Part shown: positions 35,675 through 47,815 of the stretch, in pieces
Numbering within the stretch: the first letter of the stretch is position 1
Layout of the letters: each line of letters starts with the position of its first letter
Source of the DNA: Lepturacanthus savala
Taxonomy: Eukaryota; Chordata; Actinopteri; Scombriformes; Trichiuridae
NCBI GenBank assembly: GCA_030544235.1
Contig: CM060461.1
Coordinates: 4,019,449-4,083,448 of the forward strand
DNA length: 64,000 nucleotides
Direction: 5' to 3'
Notes under the pieces: generated by a model
Told to the model about the DNA's origin: nothing
What the model saw: the letters and a program-made list of their open reading frames with translations, nothing else
The model's database searches: none
Translations under genes and position numbers: made by a program

Positions 35675-36949
35675 TGACGCAGGTAAACTCATTTCCTTTG
35701 CGGTATGTAGCTGTCATAAATACACACAAAACTGGACACGGGCACATACACAAACTTGAACACAACCCACAAATCCTGTCCACATACACAAATTACCCCC
35801 AACCTCTACACACACACACACTCACAAACACACATAACTACACACACTCACACTTACAAGACTAGTTACAATCCTCTACAGTATGTGCATACCCAAACCC
35901 ACACATGCTGACACATGCGCACACACAAAATAAACTCCTTCCTTGCTCTTGCATAGCTGACACACATGTGTGCGCACACACATGTACTTGGCCATCGCAC
36001 AGCCTGGACCCTCTGTTTTTCCATTACGGAGCCTGGCAGCATAACAGTTCAGTACTACCAGAAACATTAGCAGCAGCAGCAGGCGACTGAGCTGATGGCC
36101 ACGCTCAAACTCACAGGCACAAAGACAGAACACACACAACAAATAAGTTATGTTTCCATCAATATGATGCAGATGTGTTTAACCTGTATAACATTCTTTC
36201 AAAATTGTATGTAAATTAGTGAGAAATGCATTTTAAGAGGATTTGACAAGAATACAATAGTAATCAAGCATCAATATCTGATGCATTCTTTTGAATTGCT
36301 TGCTTGTGCTGTAATTCATGTTACTCTCTGTTGGTGTCTTTATGAATAGTTATGGAGATAAACGGGGTTACATACCCCAAACATCTGCATGTCTTCTGAT
36401 GTTTTGGTCTTTGTCACAGTGATCGGTGAGATCACTCTTCATTTGTTTTAGCAAATAACTAATACTGACATATGTTTATGTTCAAGTAACACAGCCCTTT
36501 AGCAGCTGTAGGAATTATGACTTCAGTCTGTGAGTGTGGGAAACCGGATGAATGAACAAAATGTCAGACCTAAACATGAAAGGTTGCTGCTGCTTTCTGT
36601 TTTCTACCAAAAGTCAACATTGGTTTCTTTTAAGCATGACCACCGAATAGTTAATTTAACCCAAAACAACCCTGACAAGTCATCTGTGCCTGAACCTAAC
36701 CAACCTGTAACCATAGCCATGTCAGAGCAGATAAATATTGGTTTGGGGTTTTTGGAAGGCATGCAATAACAAAAGATGTTGTCCTGCCAATAGGCTCGTC
36801 AGATTAGATGAAAGCTGTTTATATCGTAAGGCGATGATAAAAGACAGATTTTGTCATTGAACTGGAAGAATTTGCTTGGGTTTTACAGTACAGTGTAAAA
36901 AAATGTGTTCACAGTACAGGAAGCATAAACAAGTAGCTAAATAGCTATA
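35673..36949. other. Degenerate CA-rich sequence, then unassigned DNA
   Basis: CA-rich words continue to about 35990, including cacacatgtgtgcgcacacacatgtg, split here as cacacatgtg and tgcgcacacacatgtg. A (CAG)n patch lies at 36069-36081. After 36140 the sequence is AT-rich and unassigned. Confidence 0.45.
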
Positions 36950-37035
36950 CATCCACTCCACTCCATTTCGGATGCAAATATTGTACTTTTGTTTTCATTG
37001 ACAGCTGTAGTTACATTTTAGATGAAGATATGCTG
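36950..37035 (+). mobile_element. hAT-like element fragment (internal)
   Basis: The order ccactccactccatttcgga, gcaaatattgtacttttg, cattgacagctgtagttaca and gatgaagat matches the internal part of the CAGTGGTGGA repeat family seen at 6575-7316 (compare 6800-6885). Diverged. Confidence 0.55.
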
Positions 37036-37450
37036 CTTATTTTCATACCATTTAAATGTTCCATATTCTACACTTTCCTGTTTTTTTATTTGGAATTTTG
37101 ACATCCCTTTTAAGTACCAGATTTTAAGTACCAAAGATCATCACAGTATAGTTTTACACTTTTTTCTCAAGCTTCTTTCTAAGTCCCTCCTCCTCCTCTT
37201 TAAATGGCTGTGGGGGGTGTTGGTGGCAACTGTACAGTAGTGACAAGTGACATCATAACTTCATGTAAGTCATGACTGCTTGTCTTAGGGCACAGTTTCT
37301 GAATACGGGCTGTGTATGTTTCTCTGTGGATTGAGTGTTTTTGAAACATGGGACAGTATTAATACACTCTCTCCTGCCATATATAGAGTAATATATATAT
37401 ATATATAGGGACCTAATAAATGTAAGGTATTCATTGGAATTAAACTGCTT

Positions 37451-37605
37451 AAATTTCAACAATGTAAAATGTGTGTTCTTTTAACTGTTTTTTTTAACTT
37501 TTGAACTGTAGTATACTATATATATATATATATATATAGTATACTACAGTTCAAAAGTTTAAAAAAAACAGTTAAAAGAACACACATTTTACATTGTTGA
37601 AATTT
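37451..37605. repeat. Near-perfect 155-bp palindrome with (TA)n centre
   Basis: The left arm from aaatttcaacaatgtaaaat is repeated as an exact reverse complement ending attttacattgttgaaattt. The arms are about 77 bases each and meet in a (TA)n core. The only difference I find is one extra T in the right arm (about 37558-37560), where the left arm has two bases before its T run. Symmetry stops abruptly at both ends (37450 t, 37606 g). There is no target duplication, no matching transposon terminus and no open frame. It could be a very young foldback element, an inverted duplication made by template switching around a TA hairpin, or an assembly artefact. Confidence 0.93.
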
Positions 37606-38019
37606 GTGTGTGGGCAGTGTGTGATCTGCTGTAGGTCACGGTGCAGATGAGAGAAAAAAGCTTTTGTCTATTTCAGAGCTCTGTAAATCATCCACTTTAT
37701 CATAAACATTTAAGTCAGCAGCGTTTCTTACTCTTGTGCTGGTGAGCCATAAATATTCTCGGAGCACCTGACAATTTTCAAAGATAAAATTCAACTTAAA
37801 TCTGAAATTAAAGTCCACTCAGCATTTCATTGCCTCACTGGAAACACAGAGCTCTGGAGCAGCACTCTTTTTTTATTCTTGAAATTATATCTAATACTGT
37901 ACATATCAATAGTAGACAGGGTCACAGTACTTACTAAAAAGGCGCCAGTCAGAAAACTGAAAAATAAAAAAATATAAAAATAAAAAAAAGAGTGCATTTC
38001 AGCCTACTCTCATTGAGTA
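37606..38019. other. Unassigned DNA
   Basis: Unique AT-rich sequence between the palindrome and a hAT-like end fragment, with A-rich runs at 37962-37990. No gene recognised. Confidence 0.4.
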
Positions 38020-38106
38020 GAATGTTTCAGGTAGGCCCTTTACTTGTAATGAAGTATTTGTATATTGCTGAATTAGTACTGTTACTGAATCCTGTTTCCA
38101 CTGCTG
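38020..38106 (+). mobile_element. hAT-like element right-end fragment
   Basis: gtaggccctttacttgtaat, gaagtatttgtatattgct and tactgttactgaatcctg lead to tttccactgctg. This is the right end of the same family as 6575-7316 (terminus TCCACCACTG), in the same orientation as the internal fragment at 36950-37035. The two may be halves of one element separated by later events, or separate copies. Confidence 0.6.
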
Positions 38107-40194
38107 CCTTTCTTTAATCTCTATATCTGTCATGCATTGCTACTTTTTCATCTTAAATAAACATAAAAAGATATTTTGCAATTTTTTGGCTCATCAAATT
38201 TGAAATGAAAGGCAATAACTGATACAGAATGGTGGCTATTATAGTGGCTCAACTACACACATCTTTTAGTGTTCAAATGAAGCAGCAACTACCCACAGCT
38301 GAATGTTGACGCCAGTGCAGATGGGCCTTCAAAAGATGCTCCTCTTGGGTATCACTTGTGGATTTATAGTAGATCATTGTGTATTAATCTTCCTGAAAGT
38401 TCTCAAAGGGGCTTTTCATGGTAGGTTTAATGAACTGGTTGAATCGGTTTAAATAGATTCCAGTTTTAACAAGTTTTCTTGATGGGAAAAAAAACTGCAG
38501 CATACTTCTGTTTTTTCCATAATACACAAAATGCTCCAATATGACTACAATAATCCCTTCTTCGTATTCATGCACGATTGTGCAGATTGTGTAAGCAGGC
38601 ACAAAAAGTCCCTGCACACATCATAGTGACTTCACAGTCATAGTGTCCATTTTTAGCTACAGTCTTGGATTTAAATTAAATATATTGACACGTTTAATTC
38701 TAGTCATGAGAGTATTTTTGAAGAAGAGGAGATTTAATTATAGCATTCATGAGTGATTCAACAAGAATATGAAGTCTGTTCAGTTGTGTAAATGCATTGC
38801 TTTTGGAGTGGCATAATTAGATGGCATTTCAGTGCAGTTAATTCAATATCTCATAAATATATACAAATTCTTTAAGAATAGCAGCATGAGTTAAATATAT
38901 TTGTCCAAAGTAAAGTTTAAATTAGGCTTCATTTGACAGCCTAATAAACTAGCCCTTATGAAACATCCATAAAATAAAATTAAATCAGCATTTTTAAATT
39001 TAAAATGGCCTCTCAGCTGTATGGTGGTTATGCTTAGGCAGTAGAATAGAGTCTTAAAGAAGAAGAGATTATCAGCTACTTTACACCCAGAGCACAGAGA
39101 AGCAGCACAGGCATTGTTTGACAAAGCAAACTGAAAGTCAATAAGCCTATTTCAACACAAATTTTAGAGACAGTCATTAGCTGAGACGTGGACTCCTTTA
39201 CTCCAATATGTGAATCGTCAAATCCAATTTTTTCATATGTTGGTGCTTATTGCATAAACACTCCTGTGGGGTTTTGTCAGGAACCAATTACATGAAACAG
39301 GATTCCCAATCATTTTGTTCCCCTTTATGTCTCTCTCTTGTGTTTCATGTGATGCCTCAATATACTGTGCAATACGTATCATTCAGCAACGTGGAAGAAA
39401 CAGGAGAATGTTTATTATGTTTAGTGAGTGGCTTACTTTAGATTCCTTGCAATAGCAGTCAGTTTTTATTTTTTTTCATCATCAAAACAGACTACATGCT
39501 ATTGTAATGCACCCAACTACAGAGAGTAAGTTGAATTCCCTCCCATCATTCTTCAGGATTATCAAACAAAAACTCTCCCCCATGAACCTTTCCATTTTGG
39601 AATTGAGGTTGCTGTGTACAACATTTTTGCAAACAACAATCCCACAAGCTCACTCATTTTATGCAGAATGTGCCAGGTGTGTGGAGGTAAGAAAGATTAC
39701 AACTTCTCACCCAATATCTCCTTTTTTCACGCAACCTTCCATTCGTTTTTGTGTGTAAAACCAAAGCCAACATGGCAAATGCCTTTAAGGAGAGACTGTC
39801 CAAAAGCATGCACCATTTTCCCCATTTATATGATTCATCATGTCTCACCCCTCTCTGTGAACCTTTTCACTCCACATAAGTGTACTCATTTGGAACAAAT
39901 ATGAACATGTTTGCCTGCAGATAGGTTTGATGTGTGTAAACCAGTTTGTTTCAAGTGTACCCCAGCTTCAGGGACTGTATATATTCCAAAATGGACACAG
40001 ACACAAACAGCAATGCAGACAGTATGTGTGCACACATATTTGGGCTTCTGCAGAAACAGATGTGTTCAGGTGTGGGGTTGCATACAGTCTGTGTGGTCAT
40101 AAATTTTAGGCTGCATTTTGATGGCCAGAGGTCATCACAGACCCTTGTGGACATTGGCAGGTGACAAATGTCAGATAACGCAGAAATAATCTAA
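38107..40194. other. AT-rich unassigned DNA
   Basis: Unique AT-rich DNA. Overlapping frames of 60-96 codons at 39507-40164 have no protein-family features. No repeats with ends recognised. Confidence 0.4.
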
Positions 40195-41200
40195 AATAGA
40201 ATATGAATGGTAAAATATGAGAATAAAAGTTTCAGTTCTGTAAAGAAATAAATCAAACACTTTCGATTATAAAAGAACTGAGAGTTGCAGCAGCATGTCA
40301 GTTTTCTGGGAATTTCTTTCAGATACTGTATGTGGAGCATATTAAAAGCTGCTTCTCCAGGTTTGGTTTTGACTCTGGGGATAAAAAGCAAACCTGTTCT
40401 AGATGATCTAAGAGGGCTAGACGGATCATAGCAGAAGATCAGAAATGTATTTTGGCTGTAAGTCATTCAGTGCTTCAGAAACCAGCTGTAGAATTTTGAA
40501 ATCATTGATTTGACAGACAGGAAGCCAGTGTAAAGATCACAGAACTGGACTGATGTGATACACTCTTGGGTTTGAGGACCCGAGCAGCAGTGGTACTGAA
40601 GATGAATACAAATACAAGTTTTTCCAAATTTATTTATTCAATATATTTTTAAAATGATAGCATACAGACTTTGTAATTATCTTAATGTGGCTATTGAAAT
40701 TCATCAAATTTTGACTTGGATTGTGGTTTTCAGTAGAGACTGAAGTTGAACACTGACTTTTAATGGTTCTTCCTTGGCTGCAAAAAAAAAAACAGAAAAG
40801 CAATTACTTCAGTTTTGTCTTTGTTTTATGGAAGAATATTTGGCAAATCCAATCATTGATTTGTTCAATGTGATCAGCATTTGTATAGGTTTGCACTCCC
40901 CTGGTTATATGTATATGTAATGTGTGTTGTCTCCATAATTATGGTAACATTTTGTTGTTTTCTGATGGAAGCATTTGCGTAGATGACGAACAGGAGAAGC
41001 CCCAGAATGGAGTCTTGCAGAACTCCACGTTACTTTTTTCCTATTAAGTAGTCTCTGTCTTATAAGTAGGAAGCCAGTTTAATACTGTGTCAGAAAGTCC
41101 CATCAAGTTTTTCAGTCTATTCTATTAATGTGTTGTGGTTGGCCGTGTCAGTTTCACCACTGAGATCTAATAATGAAATTTTTCCACTGTTTTTATTTCA
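40195..41200 (-). pseudogene. LINE reverse-transcriptase remnant, proximal part
   Basis: Read on the minus strand, from high to low coordinates, the frame-shifted sequence gives LLDLSGETDTANHNTLI (the AFDTVDH region of RT), then GVLQDSILGLLLFVI (RT motif VPQGSILGPLLF, 40985-41030) and a decayed ADDTQLY region near 40920. The tail shows LRSSRTGLLFIPR followed by KPGEAAF (about 40340-40405), the C-terminal hallmark of fish Rex/L2/CR1-type LINEs. Many stops and frameshifts make it inactive. More of the same element lies at 42060-42225 beyond an insertion. Confidence 0.85.
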
Positions 41201-41234
41201 GGGCTGTCAATCACAAGAAATCATACAATTTTGG

Positions 41235-41236
<2 letters not shown>

Positions 41237-41309
<73 letters not shown>
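41237..41309. repeat. (TA)n microsatellite
   Basis: About 73 bases of pure alternating AT, lying in the segment that splits the LINE remnant. Confidence 0.97.
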
Positions 41310-41312
<3 letters not shown>

Positions 41313-41654
41313 GAACTCTCTCTCTTCTCTTTTATGAACTACAGATTTCCAATAAAAGTGTTGATACCATCAGTGTTCAATCTGGCAGATTTTCTTATCT
41401 AATCTCATTAAGAAATAACAAAGAATTAGCTGAATTTTAAAACCATGTAGAAGAGAATTATTTCTTATATGCACTTATATAAATGTTAAAAATACATGCG
41501 TTCCATATTCAATTGCCAGTTGATTTTCAACAAGGTAACAATAGTTCTGCTGATATGAAAAAAGAAAGATTCTGATTCAGACACAAAGACGCACATAGAG
41601 GGAGAATTCTCATGTCCTTTGTTAATAGTGTTGATTTGTTTTAGTGTACCTTTG

Positions 41655-41905
41655 TCTGGGACCTTTCTGTGTGGAGTTTGCATGTTCTCCCTGTGTGGGT
41701 TTTCTGGGCTTCCTCCCACAGTCCAAAAACAGGCTGAGCTTAACTGAGGACTCTAAATTGCGTGTGTGAGTGAATAATGTGTCTTCCCCACAATAGACTG
41801 ACGACCTGTCTGGGGTGTATCCCTGCCTCTCACCTGTAATGTGCTGGGATTGGCTCCAGGAGGAATAAGCAGGTATAGAAAATGACTGACTGACTGACTT
41901 TTTTC
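41655..41905 (+). mobile_element. tRNA-derived SINE (V-SINE/DANA-like), 5'-truncated
   Basis: The body reads gtgtggagtttgcatgttct, ccctgtgtgggttttct, ttcctcccacagtccaaaaa, gactctaaattg, gacgacctgtctggggtgta, cctctcacc and gggattggctccagg, then ends in a (GACT)n tail. This is the well-known fish SINE body. The tRNA-like head with A and B boxes is missing upstream. The family name is from memory. The copy lies inside the segment that splits the LINE remnant. Confidence 0.88.
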
Positions 41906-42059
41906 ATGTGTTTGGGGATATTCCTGGCCACCAAAACAATGACACAAATAGAAATGACAGATACATACACACACCAGCAGAGAATTCTAGTGTATCATAA
42001 GTGAAGATCGATTTAGAGAGATTACATTTGTATGAATTTATATATTGTTATATATTGTC

Positions 42060-42225
42060 AATGAAAACTTAGCCTATAACAAGAGCAGTCTCAGTGCTGA
42101 GATGTCGGCAAAAAGCGTTTATGGCCAAGTAGTTATTTGGCTGTTGAAAAACAGCTTTTTCAATTACTTCACTTAAAAAATGTGAGGTTTGTAATGGGCC
42201 TATAATTTAGTCAGACACAACAAGT
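42060..42225 (-). pseudogene. LINE reverse-transcriptase remnant, distal part
   Basis: aacaagagcagtctcagtgc, agctttttcaattacttcac and taatgggcctataattta follow the order expected upstream (in LINE sense) of the 40195-41200 remnant in the same family. The remembered repeat runs continuously from 'gatctaat...gaaatttttcc' into 'aagagctgtctcagtgct'. Here these parts are about 0.87 kb apart, so the intervening segment (about 41200-42059) is probably inserted or rearranged. Confidence 0.7.
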
Positions 42226-42360
42226 TTGGCATGAAATTGCAAATGTGTATATAGATTGTAAGTATCATTCAAATATACATACATATATACATACATATAC
42301 ATATCAACTATCATTAATATACCATCATTCCAATTCTGCCACAGATTTGTTTTGACTCCT

Positions 42361-42780
42361 CATTAACAGGTATTTCAAATATATTGTCTTTACGTCACCA
42401 TTTGGAATATATGCCGCTCTATATGCGAGTACCATGGCATCCAGTGCTGCCTCCACAGACAGTGTCTCCATGGTGATCTGGGGTAATGAGTAAGCGTGCC
42501 ACAGCACAATAAGCGGCTAGCTCATTAGCGCATATTTATAAACCCGACCCAGTGGCAGCACACTGTGCTAAACCGCCCAGGCTGGCAGAACCCTGTACAT
42601 GGCAGAAGCTGAAAGAAAGGTTGTACAGGGAGAGAAGTATGAAAGAGTTACAGACCCAGTCCAAACCGGGATCCAATAATGAACAACAGATTGCTATGGG
42701 AACAAGGTCATTCCTGTTATTGCCTCGCTGGACAGGCAGTGGGATTTAAATGCATGGCAGATCATATGTGATTTATTAAA
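42361..42780. promoter_or_regulatory. Candidate conserved non-coding block
   Basis: Complex, repeat-free sequence with words such as ggctagctcattagcgcata and cagtgggatttaaatg, set between AT-rich stretches. Small overlapping frames on both strands are not protein-like. Regulatory role is inferred. Confidence 0.28.
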
Positions 42781-43194
42781 AATATTGCATAAAGCCTTTT
42801 CCCATACTCTTATTTAATGGCTGTGTTTTATTGCTGTACATACGACATTGTTATCAGTTTATATAACAGAAAGAAGTGATTTAATCAACAATCTGGGTCT
42901 CCGGAGGACCTCACTGCTTTTCCATTTCATTAAATAACATGTACAATGGAAAAGAAGATGAGCTCCAAGCAGACCATACGGACAACAGGAATGAAAGAAA
43001 TGGATGTGCAGTGAATGTGGTCTTTTTTTTCAAGGAGGGGACGTTGCCAAGTACATTTAACTGCTCTTGCCGTGCTTTTTAGTTCAACTTTCATCTACTT
43101 TATAATTGTAATTCTGCATTTTGCATTTCATAAGGAAAACAGGCAGCACTGTACACATACAGCATATGTACTTTTTTTGTGGGCCCATATTTCA

Positions 43195-43565
43195 AGGTTT
43201 GTGCGAGGTCTCGTGGTTCCACTAAAGAGAAACTGTAATGCCACAACAAGGACTATTATTTTAAGATATATCTTGCATCTAACTTTGAAGCTACTGTTTG
43301 GGGAAGGTCTGTTTCTTGCTCCTGTTCCTGTTTCAACCTGATAATGCCTCCGTGCACAAAGCAAGGTCAAACCTGAGTTAAATTGGCCTGCACACGGTTC
43401 CTTTTCAACACCTTTGGGATGAACTGGAACACTTACTGCCAATTGCCAAACATTGACTGACAATCGCCTAACATCCGTGGCTGACCTCAGGGAAAATCCA
43501 CATGGCCATGTTCCAAAATCTGGTGGAAGGTTTTCCTGTAAGAGTGGAAGCTGTATAGGAACATA
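43195..43565 (+). pseudogene. Tc1-like transposase pseudogene (C-terminal half)
   Basis: The plus strand reads VVPLKRNCNATTRTIILR and FGEGLFLAPVPVST, then across a frameshift DNASVHKARS and LNWPA-like sequence, followed by tttgggatgaactggaac and gagtggaagctgtatagg. These match the second half of fish Tc1 transposase. The second catalytic Asp (in DNASVH) is kept, but the segment expected to hold the third acidic residue (SPDLNPIEH) is shortened and disrupted. The N-terminal half and terminal repeats are not seen. Confidence 0.85.
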
Positions 43566-43760
43566 ATCACATACGGTATGACTATAATGCTCTGTCTGCA
43601 CATTTTCATCTATGTAATGTATTAGGTTGTGGGCATCTTCCTAAACCATCAAATATTGTCCCAGCTGAGGTGCTTTTTCAACGTATCTATAAATCTAAAA
43701 CTTGAGCGCACATGAAAATGATATAACAGAGGGTGGGCGAGTATTGTTTGTGAAATCAAA
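43566..43760. other. Unassigned DNA
   Basis: Short unique stretch between the Tc1 pseudogene and the next complex block. Confidence 0.4.
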
Positions 43761-44360
43761 TCTATTACGCCCTGTGCCGTAACTTTACGATAATGGAAAT
43801 TGTCAGAGGTTTGTAGACGGGGACGGCAAAGCAATTTGGTGCCATGTGTCCCTCCATACCACTACCCCCCCCCACACACACACACACACCTCTAAACAAT
43901 CAGCCAGGGTAATGAAAGTGATAATGGTAATCTTTACGGCCCACCATGCCAGCCCAAGACACCAGCGACCCCCCAACACTGATTTAATTAGCTTTCCTCT
44001 CCTTCTCCTCCAGCTTGTCTTTCATCAGCCTTGGCCCTATAAACTATTAATGGCCTCTTAGGCAATTTAGCTTGATCACTCAAACCAGTCTGCATTCAGC
44101 TCGCCTGAAAATGTTTGAAGAGATTAGCAGGAGGGGAAAAATGCTCGCCTGCAAAAAAAAAAAAAAGGAATAAACCATGTTTGGGAAAGAAAGGGGTAGG
44201 GATAGGGATGTGATTAATCTCCATTAATCTCCAGAGCTTTATCATGGTCTGGGCACTCACCGAAAAGAGTGGATTGGGGTTATTTTCTTTTTTCATGTCA
44301 TGATTCAACTGGTGCTTGGCAGTGAGGCTCACACGCCAAACCATGTCAGTGATACATCTG
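43761..44360. promoter_or_regulatory. Candidate conserved non-coding block
   Basis: Complex sequence with a short C run and (CA)n at 43864-43889, an A run at 44152-44166, and words such as gatttaattagctttcc, taaactattaatggcctc and a duplicated taatctccattaatctcc. No protein-like frame. Regulatory role is inferred. Confidence 0.3.
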
Positions 44361-47069
44361 TTAAGCTTTGTGTAATGAGGTCTGATTCAAGGCAACAAAC
44401 CACAAAATAGTCCAGGAGAATATTATTTATAACACTGACATGAGTATAGTGCAAAGACCTTTCACATAACTCCCAAATTTGGTGTTTTTAAGGTTAACTT
44501 GAAATGGATATTTATGGTGGATAAATATTATGGTTCCATTGAAAACCCAGAAGTAAGTTTTAGAGAAGCTTATGACCCTGAATCAGAAAAGTCTACTTTT
44601 TATCCAGTTTAAAGGTTTTAATCCAAAATCAGCAACAGATGATGACAGGAAATACAACTCTTGTGTAAGTGATATCCTCCTACATAAATAACACCACAAA
44701 AAAGTTAATCAATGAGATACAAAACTTGAAATGTGACTGGTTCAGATTTCAGTGCCTTGCTCAGGGAAACCTCAACAGTGAACCAATGCTGAACCAGAGG
44801 GAACATTTCCTTTCCCAGACATTCCAGGAAATTGAGCAGACAGTCTTCCGGTCACAAACCCACGTTTATTGCTCTTAGAAAAGTGTGACCATCTATTCTC
44901 CATGTCATGTGGACCCTTCGGGATGTATCCCATGAATGAATCAATGACTCAGTAAGTCCCATCCTGTGTCCATTGGGGGGAAAGATGCCGTCATCATCCT
45001 TGCCAGGACACAAACTACCATAAAGAAAAGAAACAGAGAACAAGTGGCTGGCAAACGGAGGATGCAGATATAGTGAGTTTAGTGATATTGATACCGCAAT
45101 CTTGCACAAGAAAGTCTCTTTTTGAGGAGCACTGCATATATGAAAAATGTTTTGTGGCTCTAGAGGAAGCTGTGCAAAGTCTCATAAATTGCCTCAAGTA
45201 ATGGCACTTGAGGTTTTGACAAGGAAGAAGAATGCATGCTAAGAGACAATATCTCTGGTTCTGCTGCATCAATTTTTATACTTTTTTTAACTGTCAATGT
45301 TATAAAAGTGTCATACTAAATTGATGCAGAATGCTTTCAAAACAAAAACATTCGAGAGAAAAGTCATGCACTATAAAAACTTAATGAGATGATTTGCCAT
45401 AAGTAAACAGAAATGGCATTCTAAAACCAAATAGAAAAAACAAACTAACAAAATTACAAAAATAAAATACATATAGTAGGTAAAAGCTAAGCTCTCCTGT
45501 GAAAGGTCATACTTGTCAAATGAGAGGATTTGTAGCTTCCCTATGTTTTTCATGCTTGTTAATTGAACATCTTGGGGCTCAGAAAAAACAAACATGAGGT
45601 CATTTTGTCTGGAAAATGTGGGAAACATTTTTCACTATTGTCTCTCTAAAAAAAAAATCAGGGATCAATCTGTCACTCAATCTGTCAAGGAGCAATTTTA
45701 AATTTCAGTACATGTACATATGTTGGATGATGCAGCTGAATGACACATACAGTAGAGAAACACTTTGTTCATGATTTTAACACAAGCTTTTCTTTCATAA
45801 CATAATTTCTAAAGCCAGGAAATATTTAGTTAATATCCTGTTTAGTAGCTGCAGCTTTGATCACTAGCTTCCTTACTACAAATATCCCAAAACATCAATT
45901 GTTATTATTAATCAATTTAGATATAGCAATTAAAGATCAGAATAAAAGTTAAGTAACAAAAGACATTGAAAAACTTAAGTGAACAAGCATTAACTTGTAT
46001 TTCTAATATACAACACAGTGACCTGCTGCAGCCATGGAAAGGCCTCGCTATGAAATATCTTCTCTTGTGCAAGTTTCCTAGTCTGTCTTTTATCTCAATG
46101 TGCGATCGATGCAACGGTATCAACACATATTTTTCATACCCGGCTGCTAAGCTGGAAACAATTGGAAACAGATTTTTTTTCTTCGCCCTTTACCGTTTCT
46201 GCCAAAGGGCACCGACATATACGCACCCTGCTAATGGATGACCAATGTTTCCTGTAATGGAGTCTGCTCGACTTACCGTTGCATCTCCTACAATTATATA
46301 TACTGCATACATGACAGAGCATGTTAGTCTTTGGTACGTCAATACTGATGAAATATGTTGGCAGTGTCAAGAGAAACCTAAGTGCAAAAGATAAAGATTT
46401 TTAGGAAGGAAGAAAAACATATATTTTAGGTCCCCACAATCATATTTGATTAGGGCCTGTTATTAATAAAATTTCCTCAACACATATGTTTGAAAAAATT
46501 ATACAAATGTCTGCAAATTACCCCAGAGATCGACTTCTGTCCTACAGCTTTGTCTTTACATCTCCACAAGAAATTCATCTTGACTGTTTTTGTTCATCAC
46601 CTGAGGCAGTTTCCAGTAATTCAATCAATAACATTAATTGTAATGTTTACCCCTCTGTGTTCAGCTCTGGTTTCAATCCAATGTGTCCAAAATTAGGCCA
46701 ATATGTCCATTTGCTATTGAGTTAACATTTATGAAAAACACATTTTTAAGTATATATGTCATTAAGAGCAACCTCTAGTTTTTTACAAAAGAAATCCCAG
46801 CACAATCATTATGCATCACTGGATAAATAAGTAAGTAAAGCTATACCTTCACGCAAAAGCACATATTTCCAAATATAAATGTAATGTGTTAGTACCCGGA
46901 CGGAAACTTGTCCTTTGACATAATCAAATTATATCACGAGATTCTGAAAATTTCAATTTTATGGAAAGTTATGTCTTTGTGCTGATGGTAAGCAAGATCA
47001 GTTGTGTTAAAACATTCTTTTCAAATATTCACAATCAAATAGACAAGTGATTATTAAAAAAAAAAAAAA
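44361..47069. other. AT-rich unassigned DNA
   Basis: Mostly unique AT-rich DNA with A runs near 45649 and 47056-47071. A patch at 46061-46380 is more complex (cgatcgatgc, atatacgcaccctgctaatg) and might be regulatory. Short frames throughout are not convincing. Confidence 0.4.
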
Positions 47070-47400
47070 AACTATCTCTGACTCTCTTTAAAAGCCCTTA
47101 ATTGCACAGCATGCATGCAAAATGCTAATGGGCTAGTTTTGTATCTATTAACATGGTGACCTCCACCGAGCAATGTGCCTGGGGATATTAACAGCGGGCC
47201 ATTTGACAATAATGGGACCTTTAATCTGAGCCTGAGCCAAACACATGAATGACATTTCCCAGCCAGTGTTCCCATTCACAAACAGCAGGGGACCAATCAC
47301 AGTGAGGCAGAGTTCAATTAGATAGAAATGAAGCACATCTGTCGAGGGTGAGGGAGCTTTACATTAACAGCGTAACATGAGATATGCACCCATTTTCTTT
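47070..47400. promoter_or_regulatory. Candidate conserved enhancer-like block
   Basis: Dense in developmental factor words: cccttaattgc (homeodomain), atgcaaaatgctaat (two POU/octamer-like halves), gacaataatggg (SOX-like ACAAT), ccaatcac (CCAAT/TALE-like) and attcaattagat. It is repeat-free except for an A run at the left edge. The words are seen; function is inferred. Confidence 0.38.
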
Positions 47401-47649
47401 AACCTCTGGTCAGTGAGTTGAAGTTACAGGTTACACTTAACAGTGAACAGAGAATGGAACAGAAATGTGTACTGTAAGTAAATATGCTGATGCTTAATTT
47501 GGAAAAGTACTTAATGGCAACCATTAAACAAAAAATGTCCTTATGTATTGACACAGTATAATTGTTTTATTACTTAAAACTGCAAGAAGCGATTTTTGAC
47601 AGACAGGGTTAACACAGCCTTAATGTATTATTAGCTTATTACGTTGTAG

Positions 47650-47815
47650 AGACTAGAATGCAACCAAATGAATAACCCAAGCATGTAGGAGAAACTACAA
47701 TGGCAACAATATATGACCAAGGCCATCTCTAGAACCATTGTTTGGTTTGGCTATTTTGGGCTAGTATAGAAACACTGTGGTCCAACATGGTCCCACTTAT
47801 GTGGGGAGGCATGCC
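47650..47815 (+). repeat. Teleost interspersed repeat fragment
   Basis: gaatgcaaccaaatgaataa, catgtaggagaaactacaat, ggccatctctagaaccattg, tttggtttggctattttggg and agaaacactgtggtccaaca follow the order of the interior of a common fish repeat that begins 'taaaggt.cagtgtgta'. It is probably of the same family as the host repeat at 52459-53197. Confidence 0.6.
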
